12,419 nt of DNA, taken from positions 1 to 12,419 of the forward strand of contig JAIXVS010000244.1 in NCBI GenBank assembly GCA_027482795.1. The letters run 5' to 3'. This document shows, in pieces, positions 1-7,310 of the stretch; the stretch's first letter is position 1; each line of letters starts with the position of its first letter. The position numbers and the translations under genes were made by a program. The DNA comes from Rhodobacter sp. Lineage in GTDB: Bacteria > Pseudomonadota > Alphaproteobacteria > Rhodobacterales > Rhodobacteraceae. Under the pieces are notes generated by a model. It was not told where the DNA came from, did no database searches, and worked only from the letters and a program-made list of their open reading frames with translations.

Positions 1-14
1 ATGTTCGTCCTCCT
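1..14 (-). promoter_or_regulatory. Shine-Dalgarno site of a gene starting at the left edge
   Basis: Read on the minus strand, positions 14 to 8 spell AGGAGGA. Five bases later, at positions 2-1, comes AT, the first two bases of a possible ATG whose G would lie just outside the window. This is an ideal ribosome binding site and spacing, so a further minus-strand gene probably begins exactly at the left edge, about 80 bases downstream of the methyltransferase stop. The third start-codon base is not visible, and the product cannot be known from here. Confidence 0.45.
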
Positions 15-93
15 GAGTGGGTTGCCGATAGGTTGAGTGCACCACAGAAACCGAGTCGTGTCACCGAATTGTCATACCGACTTTAGGACAGTT

Positions 94-864
94 TTACCCA
101 AATCGGCGGAACGCAGCCGACAGGTCGCCGCCGCCGCGCAAGACGGCAGTGGCGGCGGGGGTATAATTCTCGCGGTCGCCATCATGGGCGGGGCCTGCAT
201 GCAGCACAAAGGGCGGCAGCAGGCGGAATGCCGCGCGGCCGCCTTTGCGGGCGCGCAGGATCACGCGCGGCGCTTCGCGCCCTTCGCGCGGGGCCAGCGG
301 CAGGATAAGGGGCGAGCCGAGTTTCGGGGGCAGGGCGGCCAGTGCTTCGGGCAGGTTCGGGGTGGCGAAGATCATGGTCAGCCAGCCGCCGGGGTTAAGC
401 CGCGTGGCGCTGGCCGCGACCCATGCGGCAATGGGCGTATCGGTCCGCAATGCCGTGTCGCGCAGCTTGACAGGCGAGGGAGAGCCCGTGGCCGCGTAAT
501 AGGGCGGGTTCGCGATGACATGGTCGAACCCGCGGCGCAGGGCGCGGGGCATATCGGTCAGGTCGCCACATTCGACCTGCATCGGTATGGCGTTGCGTTC
601 TGCGTTGCGGCGGGCAAGGTCGGCATATTCGGGTTGCAGTTCGAGGCCCGCGAGTGCCAGGCCCCCCACACGGGCGCCAAGGCATAAAGCCGCAGCCCCC
701 GCCCCGCAGCCCAGATCGAGCACGGATTGCCCGGGTTCAGCGGAGCATGCGGCGGCCAGCAGCACGGGGTCGGTTGCCGCGCGATAGCCGCGCGCGGGTT
801 GCAACAGCCGCAGGCGGCCCATCAGGAATTTGTCATCCGTCAGGGCATCATCGGGGAAGGTCAT
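94..864 (-). CDS. TrmN6/YfiC-like SAM-dependent methyltransferase (COG4123)
   Basis: A 256-residue cytoplasmic class I methyltransferase. Motif I, VLDLGCGAGAAAL, lies at residues 48-60 and binds S-adenosylmethionine. The NPPYY motif at residues 119-123 is the signature of enzymes that methylate exocyclic amino groups of adenine or glutamine. The N-terminal stretch around residues 20-34 (LLQPARGYRAATDPVLL) is typical of the YfiC/TrmN6 family, whose E. coli member makes m6A37 in tRNA1(Val) and is about 245 residues long. The ATG at 864-862 overlaps the TGA of the DUF2007 gene in ATGA, so translation is probably coupled. Codons are very GC-rich, unlike genes beyond about 1500. The fold and N-methyltransferase class are secure; the exact substrate (tRNA or other) is inferred. 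Confidence 0.85.
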   Translation of the reverse strand: MTFPDDALTDDKFLMGRLRLLQPARGYRAATDPVLLAAACSAEPGQSVLDLGCGAGAAALCLGARVGGLALAGLELQPEYADLARRNAERNAIPMQVECGDLTDMPRALRRGFDHVIANPPYYAATGSPSPVKLRDTALRTDTPIAAWVAASATRLNPGGWLTMIFATPNLPEALAALPPKLGSPLILPLAPREGREAPRVILRARKGGRAAFRLLPPFVLHAGPAHDGDRENYTPAATAVLRGGGDLSAAFRRFG

Positions 865-1079
865 GGCAGTCCGGTGGGAATGTCGAGATCGCGCAGGATG
901 GCCGTGGCGATGAAGTGGTCGGCATCGCGCACCATCATGCGGCGCGGCAATATGCCAAGCGATCCGTCAAGGATGCTCATGTGGACGTCCAGTTCAAAGA
1001 CCTCTATACCCTCGCCCTTGAGAATGGCCTGGGCATAGGCGATGACCGTGGGGTCTGTGCTGCGCAGAAGTTCTTTCAT
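861..1079 (-). CDS. DUF2007 domain protein
   Basis: A small 72-residue protein that matches DUF2007, a family labelled putative signal-transducing but without an established function. The conserved core is visible as ILKGEGIEVFELD followed by MSILDGSLGILPRRMMV, with the usual glycine and the LPRR stretch near the middle. It has no signal peptide or membrane segment, so it should be cytoplasmic. It is the first gene of a two-gene minus-strand unit and overlaps the methyltransferase start by 4 bases. This arrangement is, to my knowledge, common in related alphaproteobacteria. No good Shine-Dalgarno is seen before the ATG at 1079-1077. The gene diverges from ispB, leaving only 50 bases for both promoters. 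Domain recognition is firm; function is unknown. Confidence 0.85.
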   Translation of the reverse strand: MKELLRSTDPTVIAYAQAILKGEGIEVFELDVHMSILDGSLGILPRRMMVRDADHFIATAILRDLDIPTGLP

Positions 1080-1129
1080 GGGATAGACTTAAGGGCGTTG
1101 TGCCCTGCGTGTCGAGGGGTCGGGAGACG
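1080..1129. other. Divergent intergenic region between DUF2007 gene and ispB
   Basis: Only 50 bases separate two divergent start codons, so the promoters must overlap each other or lie inside the opposing genes. The region holds a small perfect dyad, AGGGC-GTTGT-GCCCT, at 1092-1106, a CTTAAG at 1088-1093, and a purine-rich GGGAG at 1122-1126 that serves as the ribosome binding site of ispB. I see no convincing -35/-10 pair in either direction. Confidence 0.4.
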
Positions 1130-2131
1130 ATGGGTTTGGACGAGGCATCGCAAAAGCCGCATGACAGGCTGGCCCAGTGGCTGGCAGGGGACATGGCGGC
1201 GGTGAACGCGCTGATCGCGGCGCGGATGGCTTCGGAACATGCCCCCCGCATTCCGCAGGTGACGGCGCATCTGGTCGAGGCGGGCGGCAAGCGCCTGCGC
1301 CCGATGCTGACGCTGGCCGCGGCACGGCTGTGCGGATATGGGGGCGAGGACCATGTGAAGCTGGCGGCAACGGTCGAGTTCATCCATACCGCGACACTGT
1401 TGCATGACGATGTGGTCGATGAAAGCCAGCGGCGGCGCGGGCGGCCCACGGCCAACCTGTTGTGGGATAACAAGTCTTCGGTTCTGGTGGGCGATTATCT
1501 GTTTTCGCGCAGCTTTCAGTTGATGGTGGAAACAGGGTCGCTGCGGGTTTTGGACATTTTGGCAAATGCGTCCGCTACCATTGCTGAAGGCGAGGTGTTG
1601 CAGCTGACTGCAGCCCAAGATCTGGCCACGACCGAGGCGATTTATTTGCAAGTCGTGCGCGGCAAAACCGCCGCCCTGTTTTCAGCGGCAACCGAGGTGG
1701 GCGGTGTGATTGCAGGGGCAAGCGATGCCCAAACCCGCGCGCTGTTTGATTATGGCGATGCACTGGGCATTGCCTTTCAAATTGTGGATGATCTGCTGGA
1801 TTATGGCGGCGCGTCGGATGCCTTAGGCAAAAACACGGGGGACGATTTTCGCGAACGTAAATTGACCCTGCCCGTTATCAAAGCAGTGGCCTTGGCCGAT
1901 GATGCCGAGCGTGCCTTTTGGGCCCGCACCATTGCCAAAGGCGATCAAAAAGACGGCGATTTGCAGCAGGCCCGCGCGATTATGGCGCGGCACGGCGCGA
2001 TGGAGGCGGCGCGCCAAGATGCGCTAAATTGGGCTTCCCGCGCGGTTGCCAGCCTAGACGTTATTCCCGACCATCAAATCAAAGACATGCTGCGCGATTT
2101 GGCAGATTATGTTGTGGCCCGCATTGCCTGA
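1130..2131 (+). CDS. ispB: Long-chain polyprenyl diphosphate synthase (probably decaprenyl, quinone side chain)
   Basis: A 333-residue trans-prenyltransferase that adds isopentenyl units to an allylic diphosphate to make the ubiquinone tail. Both Asp-rich magnesium sites are present: DDVVD at residues 93-97 and DDLLD at 220-224. The GGKRLRP substrate-binding motif lies at 52-58. The residue five before the first Asp motif is a small Ala, as in enzymes that allow long chains; Rhodobacterales typically use Q10, so a C50 product is inferred. A GTG at 1100 could add 10 residues. The ATG at 1130 is preferred because GGGAG lies just before it and MGLDEA is the start I expect for the family. The last 25 bases overlap ispE on the other strand. 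Codon use changes sharply at about one third of the gene. Confidence 0.92.
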   Translation: MGLDEASQKPHDRLAQWLAGDMAAVNALIAARMASEHAPRIPQVTAHLVEAGGKRLRPMLTLAAARLCGYGGEDHVKLAATVEFIHTATLLHDDVVDESQRRRGRPTANLLWDNKSSVLVGDYLFSRSFQLMVETGSLRVLDILANASATIAEGEVLQLTAAQDLATTEAIYLQVVRGKTAALFSAATEVGGVIAGASDAQTRALFDYGDALGIAFQIVDDLLDYGGASDALGKNTGDDFRERKLTLPVIKAVALADDAERAFWARTIAKGDQKDGDLQQARAIMARHGAMEAARQDALNWASRAVASLDVIPDHQIKDMLRDLADYVVARIA

Positions 2132-2976
2132 GGGGCCACATTTACCCCGCCGTTGATCTGGCAAGGCGCAATCCACCAATCAGGATTCTGCGCACGAATC
2201 TGCGCGCTGGCGGCCTGCGCTGCGCTGGCGGTTTCATAAATCCCAAAGCATGTCGCGCCCGACCCTGACATGCGTGTCAGCCCCGCGCCTGTGGCTGCGA
2301 TAACCGCCAAAACATCTGCAATGATTGGGGCGGCGGCAATGGCGGGGGCTTGCAAATCATTGCGCTGAGCGCGCAGCCAATCCATCAACGTGGCAGGGTC
2401 ATCAAGCCGCTTTGGCAGGCTGGGCAGGACGGCATTTTGTTTGCTGTGCAAAGCGCGAAAGACTTGGGGCGTGGCCACATGCTGGCGCGGGTTGACCAAT
2501 ACGGCATAAAGCGTGGCAAGGTGTGGCAGCGGCGTTATCGCCTCGCCAATGCCTTGCACATGGGCGGGAGTCGCACCCGCGCACATGGGCACATCAGCCC
2601 CGATGGCCAGCAGTTTGGCGGCATCAGCCGCATCAGCTGCACGCCCCTGCAAGGCGATAACCCCCCGATAGGCTGCCGCCGCATCCGATGACCCCCCGCC
2701 AATACCCGAAGCGACGGGCAGATTCTTTTCCAGATGCACATCGACATCTTGCGCGCCAAAAGCGGCCAAGGTTTGCGTGATGATATTCTCGCCCGAAAGC
2801 TGGCCCGCCTCTGGCCCAGAAAGATGCACCTGCCCTGCCCCGCCGCGCGACAGCGTCAGCCAATCGCCCACATTGGCAAAGCCAACGATCGTATCCAGCA
2901 GATGGTAACCATCGGCGCGCTGGCCCGTGACATGCAGGCATAGGTTAATCTTAGCAGGGGCAAAGACCCGCAGCAT
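2107..2976 (-). CDS. ispE: 4-diphosphocytidyl-2-C-methyl-D-erythritol kinase
   Basis: A 289-residue GHMP kinase that phosphorylates the 2-hydroxyl of CDP-methylerythritol with ATP, the fourth step of the MEP pathway to isopentenyl diphosphate. The catalytic Lys9 sits in PAKINLCLHV and the catalytic Asp128 in IGADVPMC. The glycine-rich ATP loop PVASGIGGGSSDAA spans residues 87-100, and the third GHMP motif SGSGATCFG spans 237-245. Length is normal for the family. The ATG at 2976 lies 3 bases after the stop of the TPR gene, so its ribosome binding site must be inside that coding sequence and translation is likely coupled. Its 3' end runs 25 bases into the end of ispB, which is convergent. Confidence 0.95.
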   Translation of the reverse strand: MLRVFAPAKINLCLHVTGQRADGYHLLDTIVGFANVGDWLTLSRGGAGQVHLSGPEAGQLSGENIITQTLAAFGAQDVDVHLEKNLPVASGIGGGSSDAAAAYRGVIALQGRAADAADAAKLLAIGADVPMCAGATPAHVQGIGEAITPLPHLATLYAVLVNPRQHVATPQVFRALHSKQNAVLPSLPKRLDDPATLMDWLRAQRNDLQAPAIAAAPIIADVLAVIAATGAGLTRMSGSGATCFGIYETASAAQAASAQIRAQNPDWWIAPCQINGGVNVAPQAMRATT

Positions 2977-2979
2977 AGA

Positions 2980-4692
2980 TTACAATCCGCCTGCGTCCAA
3001 ATCTGGAAAGGGCGGCGCGCCTTCACTGGCGCGCACGGCGTCCAGACCTACTTCCAGCTTTTTGCGGATGCGTTCGGCATCCTTTTCGGTCGGCTCGAAC
3101 GACAGAGCGCGGCGCCATTGAAACATCGCCTCGCGCTGGCGGCCATTGGCCCAATACACATCGCCCAAATGGTCGGTCACAATCGGATCGACAGGTTCAA
3201 GCTGCGCCGCGCGCTCCATCGGGGCCAGCGCCTCGCTATAACGGCCAAGCCGATACAGCGCCCAAGCAAGGCTATCGATGATATACCCCGACTCTGGCCG
3301 CGCCGCGACAGCGCGCTGAATCATGCCCAGCGCCTCTTCCAATTTCTCGCCGCGATCCACCAACGAATACCCCAGATAATTCAAAACGCTGGGCTGGTTT
3401 GGATTCAAATCCAAGGCGGTGCGAAAATCGGCCTCGGCCGCATCAAATTGGCGCAGGCTGTCATGGGCAATTCCGCGGCTGTAGAAAATCGCCCAATGCT
3501 GCGGCAGGATTTGCGGCAGCAGCGCTAGCGCCGTATCATAGGCACTAATGGCCGCTTCAAACTGTTCGGCACGGCGCAACCCTTGGCCCAGCGCCAGTTG
3601 CACGTCAAATTCTGCAGGGAAATTTGCGGCCAAATCCGTCAGGATTTGCAGGCTTTCTTCGGCCCGCCCCGCCGAAAACACAGCAGCAGATCGGCCAATT
3701 TGGGCACTTGTATAATCGGGATGATCGGGCGCAATTTGGGCATAGGTTTCGGCAGCCAGATCAAATTGCTTTAGCCGTTCCAAAATGCTGGCGGTCAGCA
3801 AAAGCGCCTCGCTGTCATCGGGGCGCAAATCGCTGGCGATGCGGGCTTGCAGCAAGGTGTATGCAGGGTCGCCATCCGTGCCCAAAGCCGCCGCAACAGT
3901 AAAGAAAACCTCTGCCAGACCTGAAGAGGCATCTTTGAAACCCGAAATCGGCAAGGCTTGCCCCGCATCCAGCAGCGCGATCATGCCCGCAATCCGCGCG
4001 TCTTGCCCCACCGAAAATCGCTGACGCAAAAGTTCCGCCGCCTGTGCAGACTGGCCTATTTGACTAAGCACTTCGGCCTGCAAAATCGCGCCGCGCCGCG
4101 CATTGACCTGCGGGCCCGCTTCGGGGGCCGCCAGCGCTGCGGCAGCGCCATCAAAATTGCCCGCCAGCGCCAATGCAATCGCCTTGTGATATTGGCCAAA
4201 CCCCGCCAGCCCTTGAATTTGGGCCACTTTATCAAACCGCGCAATGCCGTCATTCATTTGGCCAAGGCCGATCAGCGCCCACCCTGCCAGCAGATCATCT
4301 TGCAGCGAACCTGTTGAAACCTCTAGCGTTTCAATTTCGATGATCTCGGCAAAATCACCGCGTTGTGCCGCCCCTGCCATGCGGGCCAGAAGCGTGTTTT
4401 GGTTGGCCGCATTCAGCCCTTGCAATTGGGCCGCCAAATCTGCGGCGCGCGAAATATCCCCCAAAGACAATGCCGCAATCATCGCGCCATTCAACAGTTC
4501 AACATTGGCAGGGTCAAGCGCCAAGGCCCGTTGATACCACAGATCTGCTGCCCGATAATCGGCATTCGCCGCCGCGATTTTTGCTGCCAAAAACGCCCCA
4601 GCCAAACCTTCTTTGGCAAAAGAGGCGGCGGGGAAAAGCCCGATGCAAAGAACGAGCATACTCGCAACAATGGGCCGAGAAAGGGCAGGCAT
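2980..4692 (-). CDS. Exported tetratricopeptide-repeat protein
   Basis: A 570-residue protein with a Sec signal peptide: one Arg at position 6, a hydrophobic core at about residues 8-22, and an S-F-A cleavage site after Ala26. No lipobox is seen, so a soluble periplasmic protein is expected. Most of the chain is helical repeats. A clear TPR-type unit lies near residues 45-90. The best run is at about 399-534, with four units carrying the W/L-G-Y-A-F-P pattern and each ending in Pro after the second helix (LDLNP, VAARP, AQLEP, LSFEP). The middle is weaker but of the same type. Such proteins are scaffolds; the partner is unknown. The start is well supported by AGGAG six bases before the ATG. 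It is followed directly by ispE in one transcript, a pairing I recall from related genomes. Confidence 0.88.
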   Translation of the reverse strand: MPALSRPIVASMLVLCIGLFPAASFAKEGLAGAFLAAKIAAANADYRAADLWYQRALALDPANVELLNGAMIAALSLGDISRAADLAAQLQGLNAANQNTLLARMAGAAQRGDFAEIIEIETLEVSTGSLQDDLLAGWALIGLGQMNDGIARFDKVAQIQGLAGFGQYHKAIALALAGNFDGAAAALAAPEAGPQVNARRGAILQAEVLSQIGQSAQAAELLRQRFSVGQDARIAGMIALLDAGQALPISGFKDASSGLAEVFFTVAAALGTDGDPAYTLLQARIASDLRPDDSEALLLTASILERLKQFDLAAETYAQIAPDHPDYTSAQIGRSAAVFSAGRAEESLQILTDLAANFPAEFDVQLALGQGLRRAEQFEAAISAYDTALALLPQILPQHWAIFYSRGIAHDSLRQFDAAEADFRTALDLNPNQPSVLNYLGYSLVDRGEKLEEALGMIQRAVAARPESGYIIDSLAWALYRLGRYSEALAPMERAAQLEPVDPIVTDHLGDVYWANGRQREAMFQWRRALSFEPTEKDAERIRKKLEVGLDAVRASEGAPPFPDLDAGGL

Positions 4693-4763
4693 AGGCAGCT
4701 CCTGTTCACATCCCGAAAACTTAAGTCGCTGCGCTGAAAATTACAATGCGGCCAAGGGTCTAA

Positions 4764-4807
4764 GGGGCGAAATGCGCGCATTTTTTCGCCCCCTCACCAA
4801 AAGGTGA
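4764..4807 (-). terminator. Tandem hairpins after the ETF-QO gene
   Basis: The 124-base gap between the ETF-QO stop and the TPR start contains two adjacent dyads. GGGGCGAAA at 4764-4772 pairs perfectly with TTTCGCCCC at 4784-4792, and the loop contains the self-complementary TGCGCGCA. Next to it, TCACC-AAAA-GGTGA (4794-4807) forms a small hairpin. On the minus transcript the small one comes first, then the strong one. Only a short, broken T run follows on that strand, so this is a possible but imperfect intrinsic terminator. Between it and the TPR start a weak promoter candidate, TTGTAA-17-TAAGTT on the minus strand, can be read. Confidence 0.5.
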
Positions 4808-4816
4808 AGGCCGCTC

Positions 4817-6466
4817 TTACATGTTGGGGTAGTTTGGCCCGCCCCCGCCCATGGGCGTTGTCCATGTGATATTCTGCGACGGGTCTTTGATATCGCAGGT
4901 TTTGCAATGGACGCAGTTTTGAAAGTTAATCTGAAAACGCGGCTCGCGCCCTGCCTCGGCGATCACCTCATACACGCCTGCGGGGCAATACCGCTGGGCA
5001 GGTTCGGCATATTCAGGCAGGTTCACGCGGATAGGAATGCTCGCATCGCGCAGCTTTAAATGCGCGGGCTGGTTTTCGTCATGGTTGGTCGCCGAAAAGG
5101 CCACATTGGTCAGGCGGTCAAACGACAAAACGCCATCAGGCTTTGGGTAATCGATTTGCGGAAAATCGGCAGCCTTGCCCGTGGCTTCGGCATCAGATTT
5201 GCCATGCCGCAGCGTGAACAGGCCCAGCCCAAAACTTGACGCCCACATGCTGATAGCCCCGCCAAACAACGAGGCCAAAAGACCATACCGCGACCACAGC
5301 GGTTTGACATTGCGCACTTTCTTCAAATCGGCCGCAATGGGGCCTGTGCGCAGATCGGTTTCATAGTCGGTCAATTCGTCGCTGGCGCGGCCCGCAGAAA
5401 TGGCAGCAGCCGCGGCATTGGCCGCCGCAATGCCAGATAGCATAGCGTTGTGATTGCCCTTAATGCGCGGCACATTGACCAGCCCCGCACTGCACCCCAG
5501 CAGCGCCACCCCGGGTGCAACCAGTTTCGGAATAGACTGCCACCCCCCTTCGGAAATGGCACGCGCGCCATAAGCCACGCGCTTGCCGCCCTTCAATAGT
5601 TCGGCCACCATCGGGTGATGCTTGAACCGCTGGAATTCCATATAGGGGTAAAGATGTGGGTTTTCATAGTTTAGATGCACCACGAAACCCACGTAAACCT
5701 GATTATTTTCAATATGATAGATAAATGACCCGCCACCCGCATTGCTGCCCAAAGGCCAGCCCATCGTATGGGTGACCGTGCCAAGGCGGTGCTTGGCGGG
5801 GTCAATTTCCCAAATCTCTTTCATGCCAAGGCCAAATTTCTGCGGGCAATGGGTGTTGGACAGATCGTATTTCGCGATCACTTCCTTGGCCAGCGATCCG
5901 CGCACACCTTCGGACAAGAACACATATTTGCCCATCAGCGCCATGCCCGGCTCGTAATTTGGGCCAGGCGTGCCATCAGCATTTTTGCCAAACTCGCCCG
6001 CAACAACGCCGCGCACTTTGCCTGCCTCACTGTAAACCAGTTCCGAACAGGACATGCCTGGGAAAATCTCAACCCCCAGCTCTTCGGCTTGGGCCCCCAT
6101 CCAGCGGCAGACATTTGCCATCGACACGATGTAATTGCCGTGGTTGCTCATCAAGGGCGGCATCAGGAAATTGGGCAGGCGCAACTGCCCCGCCTCGCCC
6201 AAAATATAGAAATTGTCCGAGGTGACAGGCGTTGTAATCGGCGCGCCTTTTGCCTTCCAATCGGGGATCAGCGCATCCAAACCCACAGGGTCAAGCACCG
6301 CGCCCGACAGAATATGCGCGCCCACTTCGCTGCCCTTTTCCAGCACAACGACGGAAAGATCAGGGTTGATTTGCTTTAGGCGAATCGCAGCCGACAGGCC
6401 CGCAGGCCCTGCCCCAACGATCACCACATCATATTCCATCGCTTCGCGGGTGACTGCCGTGTTCAT
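4817..6466 (-). CDS. Electron transfer flavoprotein-ubiquinone oxidoreductase
   Basis: A 549-residue membrane-bound flavo-iron-sulfur protein that passes electrons from reduced ETF, fed by acyl-CoA and other dehydrogenases, to ubiquinone. The FAD dinucleotide fold is at the N terminus, with VVIVGAGPAGLSAA at about residues 14-27. The 4Fe-4S cluster is bound near the C terminus by Cys494, Cys518, Cys521 and Cys524, arranged as CPAGVYE followed by NCVHCKTCD. The chain ends in the proline/glycine-rich tail PMGGGGPNYPNM expected for the family, and length is normal. The ATG at 6466 has GAGG a few bases upstream. The etfAB partners are not in the window. A possible -35 (TTGACC on the minus strand, 6521-6516) lies upstream, but no good -10 goes with it. 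The quinone it reduces carries the tail built by IspB, a metabolic link rather than evidence of co-regulation. Confidence 0.96.
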   Translation of the reverse strand: MNTAVTREAMEYDVVIVGAGPAGLSAAIRLKQINPDLSVVVLEKGSEVGAHILSGAVLDPVGLDALIPDWKAKGAPITTPVTSDNFYILGEAGQLRLPNFLMPPLMSNHGNYIVSMANVCRWMGAQAEELGVEIFPGMSCSELVYSEAGKVRGVVAGEFGKNADGTPGPNYEPGMALMGKYVFLSEGVRGSLAKEVIAKYDLSNTHCPQKFGLGMKEIWEIDPAKHRLGTVTHTMGWPLGSNAGGGSFIYHIENNQVYVGFVVHLNYENPHLYPYMEFQRFKHHPMVAELLKGGKRVAYGARAISEGGWQSIPKLVAPGVALLGCSAGLVNVPRIKGNHNAMLSGIAAANAAAAAISAGRASDELTDYETDLRTGPIAADLKKVRNVKPLWSRYGLLASLFGGAISMWASSFGLGLFTLRHGKSDAEATGKAADFPQIDYPKPDGVLSFDRLTNVAFSATNHDENQPAHLKLRDASIPIRVNLPEYAEPAQRYCPAGVYEVIAEAGREPRFQINFQNCVHCKTCDIKDPSQNITWTTPMGGGGPNYPNM

Positions 6467-6555
6467 CGCAACCTCATTTCAAATGTCTTGCCTGATTGCC
6501 GCATGACACAGGCATGGTCAACAGCTTGGCGTAATTTCTGCCACGCCTGCGCGCC

Positions 6556-6575
6556 AAAATCGACAGTTTATGTCG
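6556..6575 (-). terminator. Weak hairpin after the PIG-L gene
   Basis: CGACA-GTTTA-TGTCG at 6561-6575 is a perfect 5-base-pair dyad just downstream of the PIG-L stop. On the minus transcript it is followed by ATTTT. The short stem and brief T run make it at best a weak intrinsic terminator for the glycosyltransferase/deacetylase unit. The rest of the 118-base gap before ETF-QO shows no other clear signal. Confidence 0.3.
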
Positions 6576-6584
6576 CGCGGGCGG

Positions 6585-7301
6585 TTACGGGGCGGAATCT
6601 GGTACTGCGTCGGGCCTGCGATACAGCACGGACGGCGCGGGGATCGTGCCGCGCGGAAACAGTTGTTCAGCGGTTTTGAAGGCAGGGGTCGCATCAAACC
6701 GCAGCCCCTCCATCAGCGCGCCCTGCTTGCCCGTGGCTTCAAACCCGCGTTCTTCGGCCAAGGCAGTGGCCGCCAAAACATAGCGGCGCGGCTTTTGACT
6801 TTGATGTTGGCGCAGCGCCAGCATTTTTTGCGCCTGATAACCCTTAATGTTGACATAATGGGTGGGCCGAAAATTGCGACCTTTCATGTTGTCGACATAA
6901 AAGACTGGGCAATGTTCGGCGGCGGCCAGCCCAACCGCGCCAGACAACACACGGTGATCGGGGTGATAATCGTTTGGGCTGTGGGTTAGAATCACATCAG
7001 GCTTTTCTGCGGCGAAAAGTTCGACCAATCGGTGCAGAAGCTGCAGTCGAAGGGGGGGCAGTCCAGCATCAGGCATCCCCAACGCAACAATGCGGGCCAG
7101 CAGCATCGCGGCGGCTTTCTCGGCCTCTTCCATACGGGTTTTTGCCAAAGGCTGGTGTTTGCTGCGGGCGGTCAACCCCCCCTCGCCCGCCGTGGCAAGC
7201 ACCAACACAATTTCCGCGCCGCGTTCGGCATAGGCAAACAGCGTGCCAAAGGCGTAAATTTCGGCATCATCGGGATGCGCGCCCACAAACATCACCTTCA
7301 T
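6585..7301 (-). CDS. PIG-L/LmbE family zinc-dependent N-deacetylase
   Basis: A 238-residue cytoplasmic protein of the PIG-L family, which removes the acetyl group from N-acetylglucosamine-type sugars in GPI anchors, mycothiol, bacillithiol and various glycans. The metal and catalytic motif AHPDDAE is at residues 8-14 (His9 and Asp12 as metal ligands, Asp11 as the likely base). The second metal motif HPDH is at residues 113-116. Both are intact, so the enzyme should be active. The ATG at 7301 lies 9 bases after the stop of the glycosyltransferase gene with no clear Shine-Dalgarno, suggesting translational coupling. The pairing suggests that its substrate is the sugar transferred by that enzyme; this is inference, and the real acceptor is unknown. 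Confidence 0.88.
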   Translation of the reverse strand: MKVMFVGAHPDDAEIYAFGTLFAYAERGAEIVLVLATAGEGGLTARSKHQPLAKTRMEEAEKAAAMLLARIVALGMPDAGLPPLRLQLLHRLVELFAAEKPDVILTHSPNDYHPDHRVLSGAVGLAAAEHCPVFYVDNMKGRNFRPTHYVNIKGYQAQKMLALRQHQSQKPRRYVLAATALAEERGFEATGKQGALMEGLRFDATPAFKTAEQLFPRGTIPAPSVLYRRPDAVPDSAP

Positions 7302-7310
7302 GCGGCGCGC

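Noticed and set aside
37..687. Plus-strand open frame of 216 codons
   Set aside because: Antisense to the methyltransferase with its clear SAM motifs; the Gly/Arg/Gln-rich translation is typical of shadows in GC-rich DNA.
1100..1129. GTG start giving ispB ten more residues
   Set aside because: No ribosome binding site is seen before it, the added residues (PCVSRGRET) do not look like the family N terminus, and the ATG at 1130 has GGGAG just upstream.
654..1205. Plus-strand open frame of 183 codons
   Set aside because: It runs across the methyltransferase, the DUF2007 gene and the start of ispB and has no domain.
1076..1651. Minus-strand open frame of 191 codons
   Set aside because: Antisense to ispB, whose catalytic motifs fix the coding strand; the translation is Arg/Gln/His-rich with no motif.
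5768..6379. Plus-strand open frame of 203 codons
   Set aside because: It lies wholly antisense to the ETF-QO gene and has a low-complexity, Arg/His/Gln-rich translation with no recognisable domain; it is a composition shadow.
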